DNA of 64,000 nt from Pedobacter sp. PF22-3 (GTDB lineage: Bacteria > Bacteroidota > Bacteroidia > Sphingobacteriales > Sphingobacteriaceae), in assembly GCF_026239555.1 (NCBI RefSeq), contig NZ_JAPIVP010000001.1, forward strand, positions 664,008-728,007, read 5' to 3'. The notes below the pieces were generated by a model. It was not told the origin of the DNA. It saw nothing but the letters and a program-made list of their open reading frames with translations, and searched no databases. Below, in pieces: positions 24,871 through 34,356 of this stretch. A program made the position numbers and the translations under genes. The stretch's first letter is position 1, and each line of letters begins with the position of its first letter.

Positions 24871-26400
24871 GTGAAAAAAATACCAGTTAAATTATGGCTA
24901 TTTATAATGGCAATGACTGTAATCAAACTGATCATAGCCTCAGCAACAGCGCTTGGAAATGATGAAGTATATTACTGGACATACGCTTTAAACTTGCAAT
25001 GGAATTATTTTGATCATCCACCATTTGTAGCCTGGTTGATCAGAACCACAACGGCAAATTTATATATTCACAACGAACTGGCCGTTCGGTTCGGTGCCAT
25101 AATAGCATCTACATTAGGAACCGTAATGGTATATAAAACAGGTAAATTATTGCTGAATGAACGCGTGGGTTGGTATGCTGTTTTACTCTACTCTTCTTCT
25201 TTTTATTGCAGTATCATTGCCGGCACGTTTATTTTGCCCGATAGTCCTCAAATGATTTTCTGGCTGTGGAGCATATTTTTATTGCTTAGAATTACTATAT
25301 CCACCAAGCAAGGCTTACCCACATTAAATCTGTGGTGCTGGTTTGGCTTAGCGGCAGGACTTTGCATGATGTGTAAGATCCATGGTATCTATTTATGGGT
25401 TGGCGTTATCATGTTCGCTTTGTTTAGCAATAGAAAATTATTAGTACAAAAGGGTATGCATATCTCTATGCTAATTAGTTTAATTATACTATCTCCCTTT
25501 ATCATCTGGAACATCAAGCATCACTTTATTACCTACACCTACCATAGCAGTCGGGTGAGTCTTTTCCATGCCGGCATAAACCCACTAGCTTTTGCCAGAG
25601 AAATTGGCGGACAAATATTTTACAATAATCCTATTGTTTTTTTTCTGGCTTGGGTGGCTGTTTTTAGTTTCATCAAAACCAAAAATCTTCTTCTTAAGAG
25701 CGAAATCCAACTGTTACTATTTTTTGCGCTACCGCTTATTGCAACACTGATTTTTCTTTCCATTTTTAGAGATACCTTGCCGCATTGGTCTGGCCCAGCG
25801 TATAGCTGTTTAATATTTCTTTCTGCATTGAAACTCGAATCTTTTAGCCTCCCAAAAGTAAAAGCAGTTATAGGTGCAGGTATGCTGTTTTTCTTGTTAA
25901 TAGTAAGTACAGGCCTCATGGCTATAAATTTTTATAAGGGTACATTTTCAACGCAAAAAGATGCTGTAAAATTGGGTATGGGCGATCCTACGTTAGATTT
26001 ATACGGCTGGAAGGAAACAGGAAGAATAATTGATTCTATTTATCGCGTGGATAAATCATTAGAAAAGAATAAAACAGCTCATACCATTGTGATAACAAAG
26101 TGGTTTCCTGCTGCCCATTTAGATTTTTATGTTTGTACCCAAACTGGTTTGCATACTTATGGCATTGGAGAAATATTCGATCTTCATCAGTATTACTGGT
26201 CTAACCAAAGCAAACCAAAATTAACTGTTGGCGACAATGCCTATTATATTTTACCTTCCAATCTTTACGATGAAAACAGCATCAACTTTGTTAAATCCCA
26301 ATTTAAAAGTTGTAAGCCACCAATTATTCTCCCTATTTTCAGGAATGGTGCCATATGTAAAAACATTTTATTGTTTAAGTTAAATGGCTATAGAAAATAG
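24871..26400 (+). CDS. Glycosyltransferase family 39 (ArnT-like) membrane protein
   Basis: A GTG start directly after the PAP2 stop gives 509 residues. About twelve helices and the first-loop motif (GNDEVYYWTYALNLQWNYFD, then HPPFVAWLIR) identify a GT-C fold dolichyl-phosphate-mannose/ArnT-type transferase; the DE pair is the catalytic metal or acid site of this family. A periplasmic C-terminal domain follows from about residue 380. Such enzymes transfer a sugar from a polyprenyl phosphate to lipid A or protein. Coupling to a PAP2 phosphatase fits envelope lipid modification, by inference. Confidence 0.85.
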   Translation: MKKIPVKLWLFIMAMTVIKLIIASATALGNDEVYYWTYALNLQWNYFDHPPFVAWLIRTTTANLYIHNELAVRFGAIIASTLGTVMVYKTGKLLLNERVGWYAVLLYSSSFYCSIIAGTFILPDSPQMIFWLWSIFLLLRITISTKQGLPTLNLWCWFGLAAGLCMMCKIHGIYLWVGVIMFALFSNRKLLVQKGMHISMLISLIILSPFIIWNIKHHFITYTYHSSRVSLFHAGINPLAFAREIGGQIFYNNPIVFFLAWVAVFSFIKTKNLLLKSEIQLLLFFALPLIATLIFLSIFRDTLPHWSGPAYSCLIFLSALKLESFSLPKVKAVIGAGMLFFLLIVSTGLMAINFYKGTFSTQKDAVKLGMGDPTLDLYGWKETGRIIDSIYRVDKSLEKNKTAHTIVITKWFPAAHLDFYVCTQTGLHTYGIGEIFDLHQYYWSNQSKPKLTVGDNAYYILPSNLYDENSINFVKSQFKSCKPPIILPIFRNGAICKNILLFKLNGYRK

Positions 26401-26528
26401 TATAAAAGTAATTATAACTGACTATATAACGTTTAAATCTAATTGCACTTGAGCTGAAAATGCAATAAATTAGCATAATAAATTAAAGCCGATCATATAG
26501 CTGATGGCGAACCTTTTCCTTAAAAAAT

Positions 26529-27482
26529 ATGATGCCCAATTACAAATTATATCTACTGAGCACAATTTTCCTGGTACTTTTATTCAACTCTTTATCTTCA
26601 ACAGGGCAGATTGTACTTCAGGATAAAAAATATCACGTAGACACTAAAGCATTTTCGAAAACCGACTCTGGCACACTCAAACTGGATATTTATTACAGCG
26701 GAAAGATAACAGAAACTAAGCCAACAGTACTTTTTGTTTTTGGTGGTGGTTTTGTAATGGGGCGCAGAGATAGCAAATTATATGATCAGTACTTTAACGC
26801 CTTAATCGAAAATCATTATAAAGTAGTATCAGTTGATTATCGATTGGGCCTTAAGGGAAAGAAATTTCCTAGCCCATTTAACACTTCAAACTTGAAAGCT
26901 GCTATTGATACTGCTACAACAGATATTTTCGATGCAACAGCTTATCTGATCAAAAATGCAAAAGAACTCGGTATTGATACGGCCATGATCATCCTATCGG
27001 GATCAAGTGCTGGCGCTATTACAGCACTACATGCCGATTATAACAAGCGGAATGCCACAGCATTATCCAAAAAATTACCTAGAGATTTTCAATACAAAGG
27101 GGTGATCTCTTTTGCCGGAGCGATATTAAGTTATCACGGTGCACCAAAATATACCATACCACCAGCTCCAACGATGCTTTTCCACGGCACGGCCGATAAA
27201 CTTGTACCCTATAACAAAGTGAGATTGTTTAACAGAGGCTTTTTTGGCTCCAGGTATCTTGCGCGCACTTTCAAAAAAAACAGCTATCCATATTACTTTC
27301 AATACGTGCAAGATATGGGCCACGAAATAGCTGGTTCACCGATGGTCGAAAATTTGCCGGATATTCTATGGTTTATAGATAGTTACATCATTAAACAAAA
27401 GCGTTATTTTATGGAAGTAGATTTTAAAGACGCCGACAAAAAACCCACGTTTAACATTCCGCCTGCTTTGATAAAAAGATAG
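26529..27482 (+). CDS. Secreted alpha/beta hydrolase (carboxylesterase-like)
   Basis: A 317-residue protein with a signal peptide (cleavage near residue 26, SSTGQ). The oxyanion region is VLFVFGGGFVMGRRDS, similar to the HGGG motif of hormone-sensitive-lipase-type esterases but with Phe-Gly-Gly-Gly. The nucleophile elbow GSSAG places the serine at 160; Asp lies in HGTADKLVPY and His in GHEIAG. It therefore has a complete triad. The substrate is unknown. It follows the glycosyltransferase by 128 nt on the same strand, possibly with its own promoter. Confidence 0.85.
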   Translation: MMPNYKLYLLSTIFLVLLFNSLSSTGQIVLQDKKYHVDTKAFSKTDSGTLKLDIYYSGKITETKPTVLFVFGGGFVMGRRDSKLYDQYFNALIENHYKVVSVDYRLGLKGKKFPSPFNTSNLKAAIDTATTDIFDATAYLIKNAKELGIDTAMIILSGSSAGAITALHADYNKRNATALSKKLPRDFQYKGVISFAGAILSYHGAPKYTIPPAPTMLFHGTADKLVPYNKVRLFNRGFFGSRYLARTFKKNSYPYYFQYVQDMGHEIAGSPMVENLPDILWFIDSYIIKQKRYFMEVDFKDADKKPTFNIPPALIKR

Positions 27483-27574
27483 CTAAATTATTCTTTCACA
27501 TTAATCTTTACTTGCTGGTGCAACTGAGATTTAAATCCGGCAGTAAAAACAAAAATTCCCATTTTCATAATGGG

Positions 27575-27772
27575 TCAGTGCTCATGCGCTCCAGCCCCAT
27601 CACTTAGTATCCTTTCCATTTCTATCATCATTTGTTCGGCCAAACGATGTTTAGCCTTTAATTTCAATAGGTAAGCATCGGCAAATGTTACTTCAAGTTC
27701 ATCCATAATAAAGGCGTATTTTGCCTTAAGTTCTATGAGATCAATCTGAAGCTTTTGGGAAAGATTTTGCAT
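27575..27772 (-). CDS. Hypothetical protein (65 aa), helical
   Basis: A 65-residue, highly helical protein (MQNLSQKLQIDLIELKAKYA and MMIEMERILSDGAGAHEH). The heptad-like Leu/Ile pattern suggests a short coiled coil. No family is recognised. It stands alone, convergent with the esterase gene. Codon use resembles the neighbours and there is a proper ATG, so I consider it probable but not certain. Confidence 0.5.
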   Translation of the reverse strand: MQNLSQKLQIDLIELKAKYAFIMDELEVTFADAYLLKLKAKHRLAEQMMIEMERILSDGAGAHEH

Positions 27773-28008
27773 AATACAAAGCTAAAAAAAGAAGAGGCAA
27801 ATTTCGGGAAAACTGCCTTTATTTTTCTTTTTAAAAAAAACAGACACCTCCTTTAAAACAATCCCTAAATTTTTTCGTTTATAATTTGATTCCGGCGTGG
27901 TTTCCGGAATACATTTGTTTGGTTAGTTGATTAGGGATCACCCTCAAAGTGAATCCCTTTTTTTATAAATTCTTTATCCATTGTGTATTACGGACAATAT
28001 TTTCTAAA

Positions 28009-28980
28009 ATGAAAGAAATCAGATGGGGTATTATTGGCTGTGGAGATGTGACCGAAGTAAAAAGCGGACCTGCTTTTAGTAAGGTGAATAATTCCAAACT
28101 TGTTGCAGTTATGCGTCGCGATGGTACCAAGGCTGCTGATTATGCCAAACGGCATCAAGTACCCAAATGGTTTGATGATGCCACTAAATTGATTAACGAC
28201 CCCGAGGTGAATGCCATTTACATTGCTACCCCACCCTTACAGCATGAAGCTTACACCATTGAGGCCTTAAAAGCCGGAAAGCCGGTATATGTAGAAAAAC
28301 CAATGACTTTAGATGCTGAAGCTGCTCAACGCATGACTGATGCAGCCAATAAGTTAAATGTGAAACTTTGTGTAGCTCATTACCGCCGGGCACAACCCAT
28401 GTTCTTAAAAGTTAAAGAACTGTTGGCCGCAAATATTATTGGCGATATCCGATTAGTTAGCTTAAAAATGCTTCAGTCGCCCAACCCTTCACTTATTGCA
28501 AAAACCGCCAGCAATTGGCGAATTAACCCTGCCATTTCTGGTGGTGGTTTATTTCATGATCTGGCGCCACATCAACTAGACTTAATGACATACTATTTCG
28601 GCGCCGTAAAAAATGCCATTGGCATTGCAACCAGGCAACAAGAAAATACTGCAGTAGATGATTTGGTTGTGGGAAATATCCTTTTCGAAAACGGGGTGGT
28701 TTTTAGCGGTAACTGGTGTTTCTCTGTAGCACAACAAGAGGAAGCAGATCTTTGCATTATGTATGGTTCAAAAGGCCACATTGATTTCCCAATGTTTGGC
28801 AATAAAATTAAGGTCACAACCAGCCAATCATTTGAAGAATATACATTTGAACCTTTACAACATGTGCAACAACCCATGATCGAAAAAGTAGTTGATTACT
28901 TCTTAGATAAAGGGCCAAATCCATGTAGTGGTGAAGATGCTTTAATTACCATGAAATTAATGGATAATTTTACGGTATAA
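28009..28980 (+). CDS. Gfo/Idh/MocA family oxidoreductase
   Basis: Started at the ATG giving MKEIRWGIIGCGDVTEVKSG (323 residues); an upstream start would add a spurious hydrophobic tail. An N-terminal Rossmann domain (GIIGCGDV, AIYIATPPLQHE and the EKPMTLDAEAA Lys-Pro motif) precedes the C-terminal substrate-binding domain with GGGLFHDLAPHQLDLM, where the HD..xH residues are typical catalytic positions. The family oxidises sugars, inositols or related polyols with NAD(P). The substrate is not predictable here. It is monocistronic. Confidence 0.9.
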   Translation: MKEIRWGIIGCGDVTEVKSGPAFSKVNNSKLVAVMRRDGTKAADYAKRHQVPKWFDDATKLINDPEVNAIYIATPPLQHEAYTIEALKAGKPVYVEKPMTLDAEAAQRMTDAANKLNVKLCVAHYRRAQPMFLKVKELLAANIIGDIRLVSLKMLQSPNPSLIAKTASNWRINPAISGGGLFHDLAPHQLDLMTYYFGAVKNAIGIATRQQENTAVDDLVVGNILFENGVVFSGNWCFSVAQQEEADLCIMYGSKGHIDFPMFGNKIKVTTSQSFEEYTFEPLQHVQQPMIEKVVDYFLDKGPNPCSGEDALITMKLMDNFTV

Positions 28981-29188
28981 AACAAAAATATATCCATAAA
29001 TTTAAGAAAAGATTTAAAAAGTTAAAGGATATGGATTAAAAACTGCTAGCAACTAGTTGTGCCTTATCGACAGTAATAGCTGTAAATGCCAACTAACTTA
29101 TTTGTCTAATTATTATCAAATAAGCAAATACAATTCCCTTATTATCACTAATCTAATGATTAAGTAACGACTTTCGTTTAAAGATACT

Positions 29189-29761
29189 ATGAAACACATC
29201 TTCCTCCTTCTATTGATTTTTTCGGCAAGCACAGTCCTTGCCCAGGATCAGGAAATTATTAAACGCGATTTTCAAACAATCATAAAGTACACTTCACAGA
29301 TGAAGATTGACGAGGTGCTTAATATGACTTATCCAAAATTATTTAATGTAATGCCAAAGGCTCAAATGAGTGCAATGGGAAAAGGGATGCTATCAGGTAT
29401 GGGTATTAAAATGATTTATGAACAGGTTCCTGTAAATCTAAAGATGACGCCGGTTAAGCCTTTTCCAAAAGGCTCCATCTGTTTAGGCAAGTATAATCAA
29501 AGTATGGTTTTGGAAGCAGCGGATGCCAATATGCTGGGTATTTTAACACAAACAAAGTTGAAAGACAACGTGATTGAAAAGCTTGGTAAAAACAAAGTAA
29601 GAATTAAGGGTAGCGCTTATTTGCTAGCAATAAAAGATGCCTACACCAAAAATACCTGGAAATACTTAAGATATGATGAAGAAAACGCTGATGTAAATGC
29701 AAAGATTCTATCTAAAGAAATCATCAAAACTGTTGAAGAAATGAAAACTTCTATAAAATAG
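29189..29761 (+). CDS. Secreted protein of unknown function (190 aa)
   Basis: A 190-residue protein with a signal peptide (MKHIFLLLLIFSASTVLAQ). The mature protein is mixed alpha/beta, with MKIDEVLNMTYPKLFNVMPK and a GTGMGIKM-like Met/Gly stretch (MGKGMLSGMGIKM). It resembles NTF2-fold-like exported proteins of Bacteroidota in size and in the way the N-terminal helix precedes Y.K.F, but I cannot assign a family. Its neighbours give no context. It appears intact. Confidence 0.6.
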   Translation: MKHIFLLLLIFSASTVLAQDQEIIKRDFQTIIKYTSQMKIDEVLNMTYPKLFNVMPKAQMSAMGKGMLSGMGIKMIYEQVPVNLKMTPVKPFPKGSICLGKYNQSMVLEAADANMLGILTQTKLKDNVIEKLGKNKVRIKGSAYLLAIKDAYTKNTWKYLRYDEENADVNAKILSKEIIKTVEEMKTSIK

Positions 29762-29950
29762 AATAGCTCAAAATAATTCATTAATTCTTAGTAGTAAAAA
29801 CGGAAACATTCTTACAGATTATTTATGTTTTTAGATTTTCAGAAACGTTCACTTAGCTGTTAGCATAAAAAGTTAAAAAAACCACTTCAATTTAAAGTAA
29901 TTTCTAATTTAAAACGTCTACAGCTGATAACAGACCTAAAAACAATCTAT

Positions 29951-30181
29951 ATGATAGCCGTTTTCAAAACAAATGTATTTACAGACAGCGAGTTAAACGT
30001 AATCAGCCCTCTACTGAACAGCCATTTTAAAGAAATTAAATGGAATATCGATTTGTGGGATGCAGATAAAATCCTTCGGGTAGATTCTCCAAAAGATTGG
30101 ACAAAAGAAATCACTGAACTTTTTAACAGCATTGGTTTGCATTGTATCAATCTGGAAATTTTTCATTCAGCGCCTTTTTAA
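29951..30181 (+). CDS. HMA-fold-like small protein lacking the CxxC motif (76 aa)
   Basis: A 76-residue protein whose pattern (AVFKTNVFTDSELNVISPLL, then IKWNIDLWDADKILRVDS, then ITELFNSIGLHCINLE) follows the beta-alpha-beta-beta-alpha-beta plan of heavy-metal-associated domains. The metal-binding CxxC of copper chaperones is absent; the loop reads VFTDSE. Similar CxxC-less proteins occur in Bacteroidota. It may bind another protein or be an evolutionary derivative. A 67-codon antisense frame covers the same bases but has poor composition. Confidence 0.55.
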   Translation: MIAVFKTNVFTDSELNVISPLLNSHFKEIKWNIDLWDADKILRVDSPKDWTKEITELFNSIGLHCINLEIFHSAPF

Positions 30182-30222
30182 GCCTAACATTGAAATTTCC
30201 GGTAATTATTACGGAATTATAT

Positions 30223-30385
30223 TCTAGTGGTGCCAGATATACTATCCGACTGCACAAACATTGATCGAAAAATATCTTTTTGGTGGTGTCAGATATTACT
30301 ATCTGACACTAACCTCGTTCTAAAAGATAATAAGCATTGGAATTTACTTTATCAGTCAGATGGAAACATCTGACTGCACAAATAA
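30223..30385. repeat. Cluster of TCAGAT hairpin elements upstream of xdhC
   Basis: Three hairpins in the 300-nt spacer: a degenerate one (TGCCAGATATACTATCCGAC) near 30230-30250, a perfect one GTGTCAGATA-TTAC-TATCTGACAC at 30286-30309, and a perfect one CAGTCAGATG-GAAA-CATCTGACTG at 30353-30376 with a GNRA-type loop. The family recurs at 54609-54690. The spacer holds no gene and also contains the start of the molybdenum-cofactor operon. Confidence 0.7.
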
Positions 30386-30481
30386 TAGGGACTGCTGCAT
30401 TAAAGCATACCTTAGGACTTTCGTGTGGTCATTTTTAAATAGATTATCCTTAAATTGCATCATCTACTGCATCAATGCCTA

Positions 30482-31585
30482 ATGAAAGAAATTACTGATA
30501 TTATCAAAGCGTACCAAAAGGCGTCCAAAGAAGGAAAAAGCACAGCTCTTGCAACGGTAGTTAAGGTAGAGGGTTCTTCTTACCGCAGACCTGGCGCCAG
30601 GATGCTGATTACTGAAGATGGCCAGTTAACAGGAGCCATTAGCGGAGGTTGCTTAGAAGGCGATGCCTTGCGTAAAGCACTTTCGGCAATAATACAGCAA
30701 GAAAACAAACTGATTACCTACGATACCACCGACGAAGATGATGCTAAATTTGGCATACAATTAGGCTGTAATGGTATAGTACATATTCTTTTCGAACCCA
30801 TTATAGAAACTGATGAGTTAAATCCAATTGCTATTTTAACCGCTTTGCAAAGCAATAGGGAAAATGCTGTATTGGTAACACTTTTTTCGTTAACACACAG
30901 GCAACAATTTGGTACTGGGATGCTTTTTAAAAATAAACCTGTACTTTCTAAAATCCCAAAATTAATCCGTGATGAAATAGTCCAGGATGTTCATAAAATT
31001 TTTGAAAATAAAACTTCGGCCTTTAAGGTGTATGAGCAAGAAAATCAACAGATTGATGCCTTTTTGGAGTTTATAAAACCGCCCATTTCATTAATAATTG
31101 CTGGTGCAGGCAATGATGCACAGCCTCTGGCCGAAATGGCTTACCTGTTAGGCTGGGAGGTAACTGTAATAGATGGAAGGCCCACACATGCCACGCCTCA
31201 ACGTTTTGCAAATGCAACCAAAGTTTTAGTAAGCAAACCGGAAAATGTTTTAGCTCAAATTCAGATAGATGAGCAAACCGCTTTCGTATTAATGACACAT
31301 AATTACAATTATGACCTCGAACTCCTTAAGTCTCTTTTAGAAACAAACGCACCCTATATTGGTACACTAGGTCCAAAGAAAAAACTGCTTAGAATGTTGG
31401 ATGAACTGGATTTGGCCACAAGGATAAACCAAGCCAGGGTGTATGGACCGATTGGGTTGGATATTGGTGCAGAAACTGCAGAAGAAATTGCTATTTCTAT
31501 TCTCGCAGAGATTAAATCCGTTTTTGCAGGTGCTTCGGCTATCTTTTTAAAAGATAAGAATAAACCGATCCACGTTTACAAGTAA
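30482..31585 (+). CDS. XdhC family protein (xanthine dehydrogenase maturation factor)
   Basis: The ATG giving MKEITDIIKAYQKASKEGKS yields 367 residues. The N-terminal XdhC/CoxI segment has TVVKVEGSSYRRPGARMLIT and GAISGGCLEGDALRKAL with the conserved cysteine; the C-terminal domain is a Rossmann fold (LIIAGAGNDAQPLAEMAYLL) with the TIGTLGPKKKLLRML-like region (YIGTLGPKKKLLRML). XdhC binds molybdopterin and delivers sulfurated cofactor to xanthine-oxidase-type enzymes. It heads an operon of nine intact cofactor genes. No xanthine-dehydrogenase subunit is in the window, so the client enzyme must lie elsewhere. Confidence 0.85.
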   Translation: MKEITDIIKAYQKASKEGKSTALATVVKVEGSSYRRPGARMLITEDGQLTGAISGGCLEGDALRKALSAIIQQENKLITYDTTDEDDAKFGIQLGCNGIVHILFEPIIETDELNPIAILTALQSNRENAVLVTLFSLTHRQQFGTGMLFKNKPVLSKIPKLIRDEIVQDVHKIFENKTSAFKVYEQENQQIDAFLEFIKPPISLIIAGAGNDAQPLAEMAYLLGWEVTVIDGRPTHATPQRFANATKVLVSKPENVLAQIQIDEQTAFVLMTHNYNYDLELLKSLLETNAPYIGTLGPKKKLLRMLDELDLATRINQARVYGPIGLDIGAETAEEIAISILAEIKSVFAGASAIFLKDKNKPIHVYK

Positions 31586-31599
31586 AATGTAATTAGATA

Positions 31600-32190
31600 T
31601 TGAAAACGGGCATCATCATATTGGCAGCGGGCAGTTCCTCCCGTTTAGGCAGACCAAAACAGCTTTTGGATTACAAAGGAAAAACGCTCTTACAGACGGT
31701 AATATATGAAGCGCTAAAAACCGATCATAAACCTGTAATTGTTGTTTTAGGTGCACATGCTCAGGAAATAGCTGCTTTGCACAAGCACAATCAGATCAAC
31801 ATCGTTATAAATAAAAACTGGAAAAATGGCATAGCATCAAGTATTGTGGCCGGAGTTTCAACCATGATTAAACTCCATAATGAAATAGAAAGTATTATTA
31901 TCGTTGTGGCCGACCAGGTTTTTATAAAAAAGAGTAACTTTAATAACTTAATTAAAAAGCAAAAAGAAACAGGCAAAAATATCATTGCCAGTGCATATGA
32001 CGGAACAATAGGAACACCTGTTATTTTCAAAAAAGACTACTTCCAAGCACTTTTATCACTAAAAGGAACTGAAGGCGCTAAAAATATATTAAAACAATCC
32101 GCACAGGATCTGGAGACAGTGTTTTTTGAACAAGGAGGAATTGATATTGATACAGAAACCGATTACAATAGTTTAATTAGCCAGCAATGA
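31600..32190 (+). CDS. mocA: MocA-type molybdenum cofactor cytidylyltransferase
   Basis: A TTG start is required, because an in-frame TAG lies two codons upstream and the first residues (MKTGIIILAAGSSSRLGRPK) already form the nucleotide-binding motif. The 196-residue protein has the NTP-transferase signature (LAAGSSSRLGRPKQLL) and VVADQVFIKKSN, where the Asp binds the metal. MocA attaches CMP to molybdopterin, giving the cytosine dinucleotide cofactor of xanthine-oxidase-type enzymes. Placed 14 nt after xdhC and overlapping moaA by 4 nt, it matches XdhC in serving that enzyme class. Confidence 0.85.
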   Translation: MKTGIIILAAGSSSRLGRPKQLLDYKGKTLLQTVIYEALKTDHKPVIVVLGAHAQEIAALHKHNQINIVINKNWKNGIASSIVAGVSTMIKLHNEIESIIIVVADQVFIKKSNFNNLIKKQKETGKNIIASAYDGTIGTPVIFKKDYFQALLSLKGTEGAKNILKQSAQDLETVFFEQGGIDIDTETDYNSLISQQ

Positions 32191-33167
32191 TAGCAGATTC
32201 TTTTGGAAGAATACACGATTACCTGCGGATATCGCTTACCGATAACTGCAATTTTCGCTGTTTTTATTGCATGCCTGAAGAAGAATACGATTTTACACCT
32301 GCCTCCCGGCTCATGCAAACCGACGAAATTATTAAACTGGCAGAAATTTTTGTGGCCAATGGCGTAAAAAAAATAAGGCTTACAGGTGGCGAACCATTGG
32401 TAAGAAAAGATGCAGCACAAATTATTGCGGCGCTGGGTAAACTACCGGTTGAGCTGGTTATTACTACAAACGGAACCCGCATTGCAGAAATGTTACCTGT
32501 ACTAAAAGAAGCAGGCATTAAAACCATTAACATCAGCCTGGATACCTTGCAACCTGAGAAGTTTTTTATGATCACGCGACGGGATGTTTTCCATCAGGTA
32601 CGTAGCAATATCGAACTGCTTTTGCAACACAAGATCAAGGTAAAAGTAAATATGGTGGTGATGAAAGGACTTAACGATAATGAGATCACCGATTTCATCA
32701 GTTGGACCAAACATAATCCTATTCAGATCAGATTTATTGAGTTTATGCCATTTAGTGGCAACAAATGGACGAGCAATCAGCTATTTTCATTAGATGAAAT
32801 CCTATCGGTGGTCGAAAAAGATTTCACAATATTACCTGTTAAAGGAGAACCACACGATACGGCTAAAAGTTTCATGATCCCTGGTCACGAAGGTTCGTTT
32901 GCCATTATCAGCACCATGACCAACCCTTTTTGCGATACCTGTAACCGCATGCGCTTAACGGCGGATGGAAAACTAAAAAACTGCCTGTTTTCGGATAGCG
33001 AAACCGATCTGCTCAGTGCATTTCGTAAAAATGAAGATGTACTCCCACTAATTCAATCGGCTATTTGGAGCAAAAAGAAAGCATTGGGCGGACAATTGGT
33101 AAGCGATTTCGAAAAAATTGATGCCACAACCATTCAAAATAGAAGTATGATTACCATTGGAGGATAA
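32187..33167 (+). CDS. moaA: GTP 3',8-cyclase MoaA (radical SAM)
   Basis: A 326-residue radical-SAM enzyme that starts molybdopterin synthesis from GTP. The N-terminal [4Fe-4S] cysteines are C21, C25 and C28 in CNFRCFYC. GGEPLVRKD is the SAM-binding GGEP motif. The C-terminal cluster that binds substrate is built from NPFCDTCNRMRLTADGK with a third cysteine in KNCLFS. The protein ends in GG (MITIGG), required for activity in homologues. It overlaps mocA by 4 nt (ATGA), so translation is coupled. Length is normal. Confidence 0.95.
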   Translation: MIADSFGRIHDYLRISLTDNCNFRCFYCMPEEEYDFTPASRLMQTDEIIKLAEIFVANGVKKIRLTGGEPLVRKDAAQIIAALGKLPVELVITTNGTRIAEMLPVLKEAGIKTINISLDTLQPEKFFMITRRDVFHQVRSNIELLLQHKIKVKVNMVVMKGLNDNEITDFISWTKHNPIQIRFIEFMPFSGNKWTSNQLFSLDEILSVVEKDFTILPVKGEPHDTAKSFMIPGHEGSFAIISTMTNPFCDTCNRMRLTADGKLKNCLFSDSETDLLSAFRKNEDVLPLIQSAIWSKKKALGGQLVSDFEKIDATTIQNRSMITIGG

Positions 33168-33174
33168 CATTTTC

Positions 33175-34353
33175 ATGATTAGCGTAAAAGAAGCAAAATA
33201 CCTCATTTCTCAACATATAGCAGTATTAAATCCCGTTTCAGTTGACTTGGCAAAAGCGTCAGGCCATATTCTTGCAGCCAATATTTATGCAAAATATGAT
33301 ATTCCAGCATTTAACCAATCCTCAATGGATGGTTATGCGTTAAAATTTGCTGATCACGAAAGGGTGCTCCGCTTAATTGGTGAAATGGCTGCTGGATCGA
33401 CAACCAGTATTACCATCCAAGAGGGAGAAACCAGTAGAATATTTACGGGTGCTCCACTTCCTACAGGTGCAGATACGGTTGTAATGCAGGAAAGAATTAC
33501 AAGGATTGATGAAAAAATAACTTTACAGGATCCAAATTTAAAACCCGGCTTAAACGTTCGCGATAAGGGTTCGGAGATTAAAGCCGGGGCACTGGCAATG
33601 GAAAAAGGAGATTTTCTTAGCCCTGCTGCTATCGGCTTTCTCGCAGGGATTGGCATTAATGAAGTTAGTGTTTACCCTATGCCAAAGATTTCGATTATTG
33701 TAACAGGAAAAGAATTACAACAGCCAGGCAAAGTACTCGAATTTGGACAGGTGTACGAATCGAATTCCTTTTCGCTTACTGCTGCTTTAAAACATGAGGG
33801 AATTGAACAGATTGCGGTTTACGAAGCGGATGATGATCTCGAAGTACTTAAAAAAACACTACAAATTGCACTGGCAAGCAGTGATGTTGTGCTGTTAACA
33901 GGAGGGGTAAGTGTTGGCGACTATGATTTCGTAATTGAAGCGGCCTCATATTGTGGCATCAACAAGATTTTTCACAAAGTAAAACAGAAACCCGGCAAAC
34001 CTTTGTTTTTTGGAACAATGGATCAAAAACTCATCTTCGGGCTTCCTGGCAATCCATCGTCTGTTCTTAGTTGCTATTATAATTATGTATTACCAGCGAT
34101 CAAAGCTTTATCTCATAAACGAAATAATGTAATTGAAGTGCAGGCCAAGCTTACACATGCCTATTCTAAAGCTTTGGGATTAACACATTTCCTGAAAGGA
34201 AAATATGAAAATGGGCTGGTTACTCCACTAACTGCCCAGGAATCTTACCGTTTAAGCTCTTTTGCACAAGCCAATTGCCTGATCTGCCTCGATGAAACAA
34301 AAGAACACTTTAAAGAAGGCGAAATCCTAACCGTATTGATTTTACCTGGATAA
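33175..34353 (+). CDS. moeA: Molybdopterin molybdenumtransferase MoeA
   Basis: From the ATG at 33175 (MISVKEAKYLISQHIAVLN) the protein has 392 residues; a TTG inside the moaA stop region is rejected. The four-domain MoeA plan is visible: PAFNQSSMDGYALKF, FTGAPLPTGADTVVMQE, the molybdopterin-binding LTGGVSVGDYDFV, and GLPGNPSSVLSCYYNYVLPA, ending in a beta-barrel C-terminal domain. MoeA inserts molybdate into adenylylated molybdopterin. The partner MogA domain is present as a fusion to MoaC at the end of this operon. Confidence 0.93.
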   Translation: MISVKEAKYLISQHIAVLNPVSVDLAKASGHILAANIYAKYDIPAFNQSSMDGYALKFADHERVLRLIGEMAAGSTTSITIQEGETSRIFTGAPLPTGADTVVMQERITRIDEKITLQDPNLKPGLNVRDKGSEIKAGALAMEKGDFLSPAAIGFLAGIGINEVSVYPMPKISIIVTGKELQQPGKVLEFGQVYESNSFSLTAALKHEGIEQIAVYEADDDLEVLKKTLQIALASSDVVLLTGGVSVGDYDFVIEAASYCGINKIFHKVKQKPGKPLFFGTMDQKLIFGLPGNPSSVLSCYYNYVLPAIKALSHKRNNVIEVQAKLTHAYSKALGLTHFLKGKYENGLVTPLTAQESYRLSSFAQANCLICLDETKEHFKEGEILTVLILPG

Positions 34354-34356
34354 ACC

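Noticed and set aside
29947..30150. 67-codon antisense frame over the HMA-like gene
   Set aside because: The plus-strand frame has a coherent fold pattern and a proper start, while the reverse frame does not.
30225..30385. Possible CRISPR array from repeated TCAGAT hairpins
   Set aside because: Only three units of unequal sequence and spacing, no constant repeat length, and no cas gene in the window.
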